Origin: Vicinamibacteraceae bacterium
Lineage (GTDB): Bacteria; Acidobacteriota; Vicinamibacteria; Marinacidobacterales; Marinacidobacteraceae
Assembly: GCA_012271265.1 (NCBI GenBank)
Contig: JAAXGQ010000021.1
Coordinates: 1 to 34,097 of the forward strand
Direction of reading: 5' to 3'
DNA length: 34,097 nucleotides
Made by a program: the position numbers and the translations under genes
Shown: positions 14,739-21,874 of the stretch, in pieces
How positions within the stretch are numbered: position 1 is the stretch's first letter
How the letters are laid out: every line of letters starts with the position of its first letter
Notes under the pieces: model-generated
What the model was told of the DNA's origin: nothing
What the model saw: only the letters and a program-made list of their open reading frames with translations
Databases searched by the model: none

Positions 14739-16487
14739 ATGAGTACGGCGCCCCCGTTGCCGGCGCCGGAACTCCCCGGGCCGCGCGGACCGAAGCGGCG
14801 CGGCTGCCTGCTCACCGCGTTGTTCGCCGGAGCAGTGCTCGCCGCGCTCCTGGTGCTGGTCGTCGGCCTGGCCGCGCTGCTCACCCAGGCGCCGCCGGTT
14901 CCGGAAGGCAGCATCCTGGTCGTCGGGACAGAACGGCCGTTCCCCGAGGCGCTTCCCTACGCGCCGATGCCCTTCGCGGACGCCGGTCCCTCCTTCGGCG
15001 AAATGGTCCGTCTGGTTGCCGGCGCGGCGGACGATTCCCGGATCTCCGGACTGCACCTGCGGATTGGAGGCGCCGGCCTGGGATTCGCCGGAGCGCGGGA
15101 GCTGCGCGAACTGGCGGCGCGTTTTCGCGAGAACGGGAAGCGGGTGACCGCCGCGGTGGAGCGGGCCGGACTGCTCGATTACTACCTGGCCACGGCAGCC
15201 GACCGGATTCACCTGCACCCCCGGGGGGAGCTGGGGCTCTTCGGCGTCTCCTTCGAGACGATGTTCTTTGCCGACCTCTTCGAGGAACTGGGCATCGAGG
15301 CCCAGTTCGAGGCGATAGGCCCCTGGAAGACCGCGCCCGAGACGTACACCCGGTCCGGCATGAGCGAGGCGCAACGCAATCAGCTCACTGCGATCGCCGC
15401 CGGATATCGAGCCGAGGTCACGGAAGCGGTCGCCGAGGCGCGCGGCCTCGACGGCGCGGAGGCGGCCGGGATCCTGGCGGATGGGCCCTACACGGCGGAT
15501 CACGCGCTGGCGCTCGGCCTCGTCGATGTCCTCACCTATCGGGACGAACTCGAGGACGACCTCCTCGGATCCCCGAGGCTCGATCTTCGCGACTACGCCC
15601 GGTCCCGCCGCTTCGGGCCGGGCGGCGGCGTGGGCGACGTCGTTGCCGTCGTCCACGTGGATGGAGCGATTCTTCCCGGGGCGAGCCTGGAAGACCTGGT
15701 GCTGGGGAAGGTTGCCGGAGCCGCCACCGTGGCCGACGCCCTGGTCGAAGCGCGGGATGACCCGGCGGTCGCGGCCATCGTGATGCGGGTCTCGAGCCCG
15801 GGAGGCGTGGACACCGCGGCGGACACGATCTGGCGGGCGGCCGCGTTGGCGGGAGAGCAGAAGCCGCTGGTCGCGTCGTTCGGGGACACCGCCGCGTCCG
15901 GCGGGTACTGGGTGGCGACGGCGGCTTCCCACATCGTGGCGGATCCTTTCTCGCTCACCGGCTCGATCGGAGTCTTTGCCGGCAAGTTCAGCGTGGGCCG
16001 GATGCTGGGCAAGATCGGCGTGGGGATGGAGGTGGTCTCCTCGGGCGGGAATCCTGACTGGCTGTCTCCGGCGCGACCGCTCGACGAGGAGGACCTCTCG
16101 CGCCTGCGTCAGACGATCCGCGAGACCTACGAGGTTTTCCTGGACCGGGTTGCCGACGCCCGCGGGATGACCCCCGCCGAGGTTGAGGCCATTGCGGGGG
16201 GCCGGGTGTTCACCGGGCGCCAGGCGGTCGAGGCGGGGCTCGTGGACGACCTTGGCGGCCTGCTCGACGCCGTCCGCCTCGCGGCGACCGAAGCCGGCCT
16301 CCCGGACGATGTGCCGCCGGCTGTGCGCTTTCTCCCGCATCCTCCAACCTTCCTGGAGGCGCTCGAAGCCCGCCTGCTTCCCGGCGGCGGCCTTCGCGAA
16401 GCCGCCCGGCGCCAGATTCCCCTCCTGCGCACCATGGGCAGCGGCGCCCGGATGGCGCTCCTGCCGTTCCAACCCGCGATTCGCTGA
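14739..16487 (+). CDS. sppA: Signal peptide peptidase SppA (double-domain form)
   Basis: A 582-residue membrane-anchored serine protease that degrades leftover signal peptides at the inner membrane. One transmembrane helix lies at about 23-48. Two tandem SppA domains follow, as in the E. coli 67-kDa form: the first carries Lys197 (AIGPWKTAPETY) and the second Ser387 (GDTAASGGYW), which together form the Ser/Lys dyad, matching the family positions. The SSPGG motif (352-356) and SLTGSIGVFAGKF are also typical. The N-terminus is Pro-rich. The start is ATG 14739, giving a normal-length protein. Gene order TPR protein then sppA suggests one transcription unit. Confidence 0.94.
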   Translation: MSTAPPLPAPELPGPRGPKRRGCLLTALFAGAVLAALLVLVVGLAALLTQAPPVPEGSILVVGTERPFPEALPYAPMPFADAGPSFGEMVRLVAGAADDSRISGLHLRIGGAGLGFAGARELRELAARFRENGKRVTAAVERAGLLDYYLATAADRIHLHPRGELGLFGVSFETMFFADLFEELGIEAQFEAIGPWKTAPETYTRSGMSEAQRNQLTAIAAGYRAEVTEAVAEARGLDGAEAAGILADGPYTADHALALGLVDVLTYRDELEDDLLGSPRLDLRDYARSRRFGPGGGVGDVVAVVHVDGAILPGASLEDLVLGKVAGAATVADALVEARDDPAVAAIVMRVSSPGGVDTAADTIWRAAALAGEQKPLVASFGDTAASGGYWVATAASHIVADPFSLTGSIGVFAGKFSVGRMLGKIGVGMEVVSSGGNPDWLSPARPLDEEDLSRLRQTIRETYEVFLDRVADARGMTPAEVEAIAGGRVFTGRQAVEAGLVDDLGGLLDAVRLAATEAGLPDDVPPAVRFLPHPPTFLEALEARLLPGGGLREAARRQIPLLRTMGSGARMALLPFQPAIR

Positions 16488-16522
16488 TCCGCGCGTTCGG
16501 GCTCGGCGTCCCGGGGCGGGCG

Positions 16523-16596
16523 TACGCCTGGAGGGACTCGAACCCCCGGCCTACGGATTAGGAATCCGTCGCTCTCTCCTCCTGAGCTACAGGCGC
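16523..16596 (-). tRNA. tRNA-Arg (anticodon CCT)
   Basis: A complete 74-base cloverleaf on the minus strand. The acceptor GCGCCTG pairs with CAGGCGT (one G-T pair at the end), the D arm is GCTC/GAGC, the anticodon arm ACGGA-TTCCTAA-TCCGT gives CCT, and the T arm is GGGGG-TTCGAGT-CCCTC. CCA is not encoded. It reads AGG codons, which are minor in such a genome. It lies 50 bp downstream of apt on the same strand. Confidence 0.97.
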
Positions 16597-16646
16597 AACG
16601 ACGCCGCCGGCGCGCGGATGCTACCGCCGCGGGGAGCGCGCCCCCG

Positions 16647-17192
16647 TCACGGAAGGTCCAGCACGGCCCGGACCGGCGTCCGCAGCCCGTCGAGCCGTTC
16701 CCGGCCGCCCAGACTCTCGAGCGTGAGCAGGAACGAGAAGCAGACCACCTCGACCCGGAGCTTCTCCAGCAGGCGGAACGCGGCGACCGCTGTTCCCCCC
16801 GTCGCGAGGACATCGTCCACGATCGCGACGCGCGACCCCGCTCGAACCGCCCCGACCGGGACTTCGAGCGCGGCCATTCCGTACTCCAGGGTGTAGGACT
16901 CGGATCGCAGCGGCGGCGGCAGCTTTCCCGGCTTGCGCAAGGGGAGGAGTCCTGTGCCGAGGCGCGCCGCGATCGGGGCCCCGAACCAGAACCCGCGGCT
17001 CTCGATCGCCGCCACCGCGTCGATCTCCGTGCCGGTGAGCGAGGACGCCATCGCCTCGACCGCCTCGGCGAAGGCAGGGGCATCGGCGAGAAGCGGCACG
17101 AGATCCCGAAACAGCACTCCGGCCTGCGGCCAGTCGGGAACCGGGCGGATGCGCCGGAGAATGCGTGACGTCCGCGTCGGCGCCTCGGTCAC
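16647..17192 (-). CDS. apt: Adenine phosphoribosyltransferase
   Basis: A 181-residue cytosolic salvage enzyme that turns adenine and PRPP into AMP and pyrophosphate. The PRPP-binding loop VAIVDDVLATGGTA spans 122-135, the AAIESRGFWFGAPIA segment (61-75) and LRKPGKLP (85-92) are typical of Apt, and EYTLEYG-type residues near 99-105 close the active site. Length fits the family. It begins with a GTG whose last bases overlap the TGA of the upstream PLP-enzyme gene, so translation is probably coupled. Function is firm from motifs. The tRNA-Arg downstream may share the transcript. Confidence 0.95.
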   Translation of the reverse strand: MTEAPTRTSRILRRIRPVPDWPQAGVLFRDLVPLLADAPAFAEAVEAMASSLTGTEIDAVAAIESRGFWFGAPIAARLGTGLLPLRKPGKLPPPLRSESYTLEYGMAALEVPVGAVRAGSRVAIVDDVLATGGTAVAAFRLLEKLRVEVVCFSFLLTLESLGGRERLDGLRTPVRAVLDLP

Positions 17193-18415
17193 GCGGCGGT
17201 CCCGAGTGCGGCTCTGAGGTCGGCCAGCAGATCGACGTCGTCTTCGACGCCCACCGAGAGGCGGATCAGACCGTCCGTCACCCCGATCTCCTCCCGGATC
17301 GGCGCCGGGATCGAGGCGTGGGTCATGGTGGCCGGGTGGTTCACCAGGCTCTCGACGCCCCCGAGGCTCTCGGCGATGGTGAACAGGCGGAATGCCTCCA
17401 TGACGCGCCGGGCGCGGTCCACGTCGCCCACTTCGAAGGACACCATGCCGCCGAATCCGGTCATCTGCTCCCGGGCCAGGGCATGCCCCGGGTGGTCAGG
17501 CAACCCCGGCCAGAAGACACGGGAGACCTCCGGACGCTCCACCAGCATCCGCGCCACCCTGCCGGCGTTCTCGTCGTGCCGCTCCATGCGGAGCGCGAGG
17601 GTGCGAGCGCTGCGGAGCAGCAGCCAGGCGTCGAACGGCGAGAGGACCGCCCCCGCTGCGTTCTGCAGGAAGCGCAGTCGTTCCAGGAGCGCCGGATCGC
17701 GGACGGCCAGCACGCCGCCGACTCCGTCACTGTGGCCGTTCAGGTACTTCGTCGTCGAATGGAGCGCGATGTCCGCGCCGAGCTCCAGCGGGCGCTGAAA
17801 GAACGGCGACATGAAGGTGTTGTCCACCACCAGGAGAGCGCCCTCGGAGCGGCAGGCCGAGGCAATGGCCCGGAGGTCCGCGATGCGCAGCAGCGGGTTC
17901 GTGGGCGTCTCCACGAACACCATCGAGGCCCCGGCGCGGATGGCTTCCGTGGTGGCGGAAAGGTCGCTGGTGTCCACCCAGGCGAACTCGAACCCGTGCC
18001 GCCGGAACACCTGTTCGCCCAGCCGGAAGGTCCCGCCGTAGCAGTCGCGGGTGGCCACGACCCGGCTGCCCGCGTCGAGGAGCTGGAGCGCCATCGTCGT
18101 CGCCGCCATCCCCGAGGCGCAGGCCACGGCGCCGACGCCGCCCTCGAGCGACGCCAGATTCGCTTCGGCGGCGTTGCGGGTGGGATTCCCGGTCCGCGAG
18201 TATTCGAACGCACCGGGACTCCCGGGGGAGCTCTGGGCGAACGTCGCCGAGGACACCAGCGGGACGACCACGGCTCCGGACGCCGGGTCAGGACCCTGCC
18301 CGGCGTGTACCGCCCGCGTCGCGAAGCCTTCCCAGCCGGCGTCGTCAGGGCGCTTGAGAGCGGTCACGGCGCGCGAATCGTAGCCGCCGCCTGCGCCATA
18401 ATCGGCTTCCGCCAT
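17189..18415 (-). CDS. metB: Cystathionine gamma-synthase/lyase-type PLP enzyme
   Basis: A 408-residue trans-sulfuration enzyme of the Cys/Met metabolism family. Lys223 in HSTTKYLNGHSD is the PLP lysine, TRAVHAGQ opens the conserved region at 33, and EYSRTGNPTR (71-80), ASGMAA (100-105) and LVVDNTFMSP (195-204) are landmark motifs; the end ESLGGVESLVNHPATMTH is also typical. Whether it acts as a synthase (MetB) or a lyase (MccB/MegL) cannot be decided from this alone. About 28 extra N-terminal residues precede the usual start. A GAAGGAGG motif lies about 21 bases before the ATG, too far for a normal ribosome site. It is divergent from the serine hydrolase with 87 bp between, and is coupled to apt. 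Confidence 0.9.
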   Translation of the reverse strand: MAEADYGAGGGYDSRAVTALKRPDDAGWEGFATRAVHAGQGPDPASGAVVVPLVSSATFAQSSPGSPGAFEYSRTGNPTRNAAEANLASLEGGVGAVACASGMAATTMALQLLDAGSRVVATRDCYGGTFRLGEQVFRRHGFEFAWVDTSDLSATTEAIRAGASMVFVETPTNPLLRIADLRAIASACRSEGALLVVDNTFMSPFFQRPLELGADIALHSTTKYLNGHSDGVGGVLAVRDPALLERLRFLQNAAGAVLSPFDAWLLLRSARTLALRMERHDENAGRVARMLVERPEVSRVFWPGLPDHPGHALAREQMTGFGGMVSFEVGDVDRARRVMEAFRLFTIAESLGGVESLVNHPATMTHASIPAPIREEIGVTDGLIRLSVGVEDDVDLLADLRAALGTAA

Positions 18416-18502
18416 GAGGCCGCCACCGCGAGATGCCTCCTTCAGGTCCTTTCACGAACGGGAGGTTCCCCTGGCTTCACGGGCGCCGGGGGGCAAGACG
18501 GG

Positions 18503-20236
18503 GTGACGGGTTTCGATCGGTCGACGCCGCGCGCGACGGGGATTCTGCTGGCGATCGGGCTCGGTCTGACAGGCCTGCCGTCCGCCGGCGCCCAGGAGGC
18601 CACGCAGGCGGCGATGGACCGCATCTTCGCGGCTTGGGACCGGACCGATTCGCCGGGCTGCGCCGTCTCGGCACTCGCTGCCGGGGAACCCGTGTTTCGA
18701 GGCGCCTACGGGATGGCCAACCTGGAGCACGGAATCCCGCTGACTCCGGATTCCATCTTCCGCATGGCTTCGGTCTCGAAGCAGTTCACGGCGGCGGCCG
18801 TCCTGCGCGCCGAAGACCTCGGACTGCTCTCGGTCGACGATCCCCTCCGGCTGCACTTCCCGGATCTCCCCGCGTGGGCGGATCCGGTGCGGGTCCATCA
18901 CCTGATCCACCACACCAGCGGGATTCGGGATTACCTGGTCGTCATGGAGCTTGCCGGCCACGGGGAGGACGACCACTACTCCGACGCGGACGTGATGGCC
19001 GCTCTTGGTCGGCTCGAGCGGCTGAACTTCGCCCCCGGCACGGAATACCTCTACAGCAACTCGGGGTACTGGCTTCTGGGCCGGCTCATCCATCGCGCCT
19101 CGGGAAAGACCCTGCGGGAGTTCGCCGACGAGCAGTTGTTCGCGCCGCTCGGCATGGCGAACAGCTTTTTCCTGGATGATGCCCGGGAACCCGTTCCCGG
19201 CCGCGCCGCCGGGTACCGGCCGCGACAGGGAGAGGGAGGGGGTTACGAGATCGACCAGACCTCGCTGGAGATGGTGGGCGACGGCGGTCTTTTCACCTCG
19301 GCGAACGAGCTCCAGCGCTGGGAGCGGATGTTCCTGGACGCCGCCGCCTTCGGCCCCGATTTCCTTGCCCGACTGACCGAACCGGGCCGTTTCTCCGACG
19401 GCTCGGCCCAGGACTACGCCGGGAGCCTTGCCCTTGGCAGCCACCGCGGCCTTCTGACGGTCGCCCACGGCGGCGGTTTCGTGGGGTATCGGACGTACAT
19501 GCTGCGGTTCCCGGAGCGGGACTTCGCGGTCTTCGTGCTGTGCAACGCCGCCTCCGCGGAAGCGGGCCGATTGGCGACGGAGGTTGCCGGGCACTTCCTC
19601 GGGAACGTCATGGCAGAGGCGCCGGCCGCCGGGACCGGGCCGGACCGGTCGGCCGCCCCGCCCGGAGCCCGGGGTCTCTACTGGGATGGCGCATCCGGAG
19701 CCGTGGCCACCATCCGCGACGCCGAAGCGGGTGGCGGCCTGGTGCTCCTCGCCGGGGGGCAGTCGGCGCGCCTCCGCCCGGAGGGTGAGGGGTTCGTCAC
19801 GGTGCGGGGCGGTGCGCGAGTCCACGTTCTTCCGGCGCCGAACGGCTTCGACGCCGGGCTCACGGTGCGACGCGCCGGACAGCGCGATGTCCCCTACCGC
19901 CGGGTCGAGCCCGGCAGCCCGTCTCCGAAAGAGGTCATGGACCTGGCCGGGCGCTTCTTCTGCCGCGAACTCGACGTGAGCTGGGAGGTGCGCACGGTTT
20001 CCGGATCCGACGGAGCCCCGGCACTGGCGCTTGTGACGCCGACGGAGGAGCACCCCCTCACGCCCGTCTTCGTGGATGTGGAGGGTGAGGCGCCGGCCCC
20101 CGTCTATCGCTGGGCGTGGGGCGCCGTCCGCTTCCTCCCCGATCAGGAAGGCTCCCGCGCCCGAGGCTTCGAACTCTCCGCCGGCCGTGCGCGAGGCTTC
20201 GAGTTCCGGAGGCTCCCCCCGAACCGCCGCAACTGA
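18503..20236 (+). CDS. Secreted beta-lactamase-fold serine hydrolase (class C / PBP4*-like)
   Basis: A 577-residue exported hydrolase. A signal peptide is seen (hydrophobic GILLAIGLGLTGLPSAGAQ, cleavage near residue 30). The three family motifs are present: Ser90-x-x-Lys93 (SVSK), Tyr184-Ser-Asn186 and His322-Gly-Gly, with HHTSG at 136-140. Such proteins may be esterases, D-aminopeptidases or peptidases; true lactamase activity is not implied. The last 200 residues form a beta-rich extra domain ending in Arg/Gly-rich GRARGFEFRRLPPNRRN. The start is a GTG with weak upstream G-rich sequence. The last 179 bp overlap, tail to tail, the dioxygenase gene. Confidence 0.87.
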   Translation: MTGFDRSTPRATGILLAIGLGLTGLPSAGAQEATQAAMDRIFAAWDRTDSPGCAVSALAAGEPVFRGAYGMANLEHGIPLTPDSIFRMASVSKQFTAAAVLRAEDLGLLSVDDPLRLHFPDLPAWADPVRVHHLIHHTSGIRDYLVVMELAGHGEDDHYSDADVMAALGRLERLNFAPGTEYLYSNSGYWLLGRLIHRASGKTLREFADEQLFAPLGMANSFFLDDAREPVPGRAAGYRPRQGEGGGYEIDQTSLEMVGDGGLFTSANELQRWERMFLDAAAFGPDFLARLTEPGRFSDGSAQDYAGSLALGSHRGLLTVAHGGGFVGYRTYMLRFPERDFAVFVLCNAASAEAGRLATEVAGHFLGNVMAEAPAAGTGPDRSAAPPGARGLYWDGASGAVATIRDAEAGGGLVLLAGGQSARLRPEGEGFVTVRGGARVHVLPAPNGFDAGLTVRRAGQRDVPYRRVEPGSPSPKEVMDLAGRFFCRELDVSWEVRTVSGSDGAPALALVTPTEEHPLTPVFVDVEGEAPAPVYRWAWGAVRFLPDQEGSRARGFELSAGRARGFEFRRLPPNRRN

Positions 20237-21176
20237 GCCGCTGGCGCCAGCTCTGGAACCGGGTGGGGGGATCCTGAAGGAGGGAATCGGGGCCGGCGAA
20301 CGTGACGCGGTAGAGGAGCCGCGCCTCGGTCTCGTCGAAGGGGGAGCCGGCGTGCATCGCGGACCGGTTGTCCCAGACGGCGACATCCCCCGGCTGCCAC
20401 GCCCAATTCACCGAGAATTGCGGCTGCGTGGCGTAGGCCACCAGGTCCCGGAGCAGCTCGCGGGTCGCATCCGGGGAGAGGCCGCTCACTGCCGCGATAT
20501 GACAGTCCGGGATACAGAGCACCTCGCGGCCGGTCTCGGGATGATGGGAGAGCAGCGGGCGAACGACGGGGGGGTGACGGCGACGCACCTCCCGCGAAAG
20601 CGGCCGCCGGTGCGGGTTGGTCTTCCTGAGCTCGGTGTCGAGGAAGGAGTAGGAATGAACTGCGTGGCGTCCGGCGGTGCGCCGCCGGAGTTCCCGCGGC
20701 AGGGCCGCGGCGGCATGCGCCATGCCGGCGTACCAGGTGCCGCCGCCTTCCTCCGGATGCACCCGGCAGAGGAAGATGGACCCGGCCGGCTGCGGACAGC
20801 GGAAGCTGTCATCGGTGTGCCACTGGATGCGGGCGCCCCGGTCGGCCCGCACGAAGAGCGACCGGTACCGGCCGCCCCGGCGCAGGTTTCCGAGCCGGAG
20901 GATCTCCGGATAGCCCGGCAGCAGGTAGTCCGGGTCGTATTTCTCGTTCTTCTCCAGCGCTCCGAAGGCCTCACAGAAACGCAGGAAGTCCCTGGGGCAG
21001 ACTGACTCGGCGCCCCGCAGGATCAGGAGCCCGCCCGATGCGAGCCATCGTCGACGCAGCGCGGCGAGCGCCTCGTCGTCCGCCGCGCCCAGGTCAAATC
21101 CCCGGATCAGCGTCCCGAAGCCGGATGCGGTGACCGGTTTTCCGACGGGCAGGGATCCCTCCTGGCGTCGGGTCAT
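20058..21176 (-). CDS. TauD/TfdA-family Fe(II)/2-oxoglutarate dioxygenase
   Basis: A 372-residue non-haem iron oxygenase. The iron-binding triad is His120-x-Asp122 (WHTDDS) and His275 (DNRSAMHAGSPF), and Arg290 in ARLLYRVTF would bind 2-oxoglutarate, all in family order. TauD-type enzymes hydroxylate taurine, sulfonates or other small carboxylates; the substrate here is unknown. The domain ends near residue 300. Residues about 314-372 are Arg/Gly/Pro-rich, antisense to the serine hydrolase gene, and look unrelated to any fold, suggesting an extended reading frame after loss of an earlier stop. ATG at 21176 has GAAGGA about ten bases upstream. Confidence 0.88.
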   Translation of the reverse strand: MTRRQEGSLPVGKPVTASGFGTLIRGFDLGAADDEALAALRRRWLASGGLLILRGAESVCPRDFLRFCEAFGALEKNEKYDPDYLLPGYPEILRLGNLRRGGRYRSLFVRADRGARIQWHTDDSFRCPQPAGSIFLCRVHPEEGGGTWYAGMAHAAAALPRELRRRTAGRHAVHSYSFLDTELRKTNPHRRPLSREVRRRHPPVVRPLLSHHPETGREVLCIPDCHIAAVSGLSPDATRELLRDLVAYATQPQFSVNWAWQPGDVAVWDNRSAMHAGSPFDETEARLLYRVTFAGPDSLLQDPPTRFQSWRQRLSCGGSGGASGTRSLAHGRRRVRSLGRGSLPDRGGSGRRPTPSDRRGPAPHPPHPRRRA

Positions 21177-21382
21177 GCGTTTGCGGTCCTTCGAAGCGCC
21201 GGGAGGTCGTCCATGGGATCAGCCCCCGTGTGGGAGACGGTCCGCCAGCATGTTCGGAGCGCGGGGAAGTCGTAAGGATCCAGCGTGTCGAGGTGTCCGC
21301 TCGGGTGTGATGCCGTCGGGAGCGCGAGCCGGAACCGACGCGCGACGGGAGGCATGATAGGCGAGGGTGAGGCTGTGATCAT
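21173..21382 (-). CDS. Possible small protein or gene remnant coupled to the dioxygenase
   Basis: A 69-residue reading frame whose TGA overlaps the dioxygenase ATG (ATGA). Its second half has codon use like real genes here (G/C-rich third positions) and two copies of a D-P-x-D-x-PALR motif (DPYDFPALR and DPMDDLPALR). No ribosome site is seen before the ATG at 21382 or the in-frame ATG at 21355. It does not match any family I recognise. It could be a true small gene, the 3' remnant of a longer gene cut by the repeats, or a chance frame. Confidence 0.3.
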   Translation of the reverse strand: MITASPSPIMPPVARRFRLALPTASHPSGHLDTLDPYDFPALRTCWRTVSHTGADPMDDLPALRRTANA

Positions 21383-21520
21383 GTGGATCGGGCCATGCCG
21401 CCGGAACGTCCCATGTCCCAGGGGGCCAACCGGATCACAGGGTCCCACGCACCGGGACGTCATTCGGTGGGTTGGGGAGTCCCCGGGGCAAGGACCGCTG
21501 TTCCGGCGGTACGGCGGCAG
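21383..21520. other. Gene-poor stretch before the repeat array
   Basis: Part of the 698-bp interval between the dioxygenase and the S9 peptidase (21177-21874). I see no coding signal, RNA gene or strong hairpin in this 138-bp part. The rest of the interval holds the small frame at 21173-21382, the tandem array at 21521-21762 and about 110 bp of leader with nothing recognised. Confidence 0.5.
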
Positions 21521-21762
21521 TGTCGGCAAGAGACTGCCTATGGGACCGAAGGTGCGGCGCAGGCCGGCGAGGACGCCGGCGCTCCATGGGGCCGGCGGCG
21601 GTGTCGGCAAGAGACTGCCTATGGGACGAAGGTGCGGCGCAGGCCGGCGAGGACGCCGGCGCTCCATGGGGCCGGCGGCGGTGTCGGCAAGAGACTGCCT
21701 GAGGGACCGGAGGTGCGGTGCAGGCCGGCGAGGACGCCGGCGCTCCATGGGGCCGGCGGCGG
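21521..21762 (-). repeat. Tandem array of three 80-81 bp hairpin repeats (minus orientation)
   Basis: Three consecutive units begin at 21521, 21602 and 21682 (periods 81 and 80). Each contains GGCAAGAGACTGCC, the reverse complement of GGCAGTCTCTTGCC, and the core hairpin (GCCGGCG-AGGA-CGCCGGC) at 21563, 21643 and 21724. It is the reverse complement of the 77-bp family at 33742-34097. Differences between units are few, so duplication is recent. The array encodes frames on both strands, but the 80-81 bp period shifts the frame at each unit, so it is not protein coding. Confidence 0.85.
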
Positions 21763-21874
21763 ACGGCATCGCTTCCCCGGTACGATAGGGACGCCTGTTC
21801 TGGACCCTCCGCGCCGTCGTCGCAGCCTGCCGGCGCGAGCCTGAGCATTCAGGCTGCGGAGTGGAGCCCTCCCC

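Noticed and set aside
16523-16596. Prophage or island attachment site at the tRNA-Arg gene
   Set aside because: No direct duplication of the tRNA 3' end, integrase or phage gene is seen nearby.
17165-18502. N-terminal extension of the serine hydrolase across metB and apt
   Set aside because: The residues are antisense to two conserved enzymes and have no domain; the signal peptide begins only after the GTG at 18503.
18416-18502. SAM riboswitch or T-box before the metB-type gene
   Set aside because: The 87-bp gap is too short and has none of the conserved elements.
21521-21762. Integron attC sites or a cassette array
   Set aside because: No GTTRRRY-type core sites and no integrase; units contain no cassette genes.
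21781-21786. TACGAT -10 promoter element before the S9 peptidase
   Set aside because: No matching -35 element at a usual distance; a 4 of 6 match alone is expected by chance.
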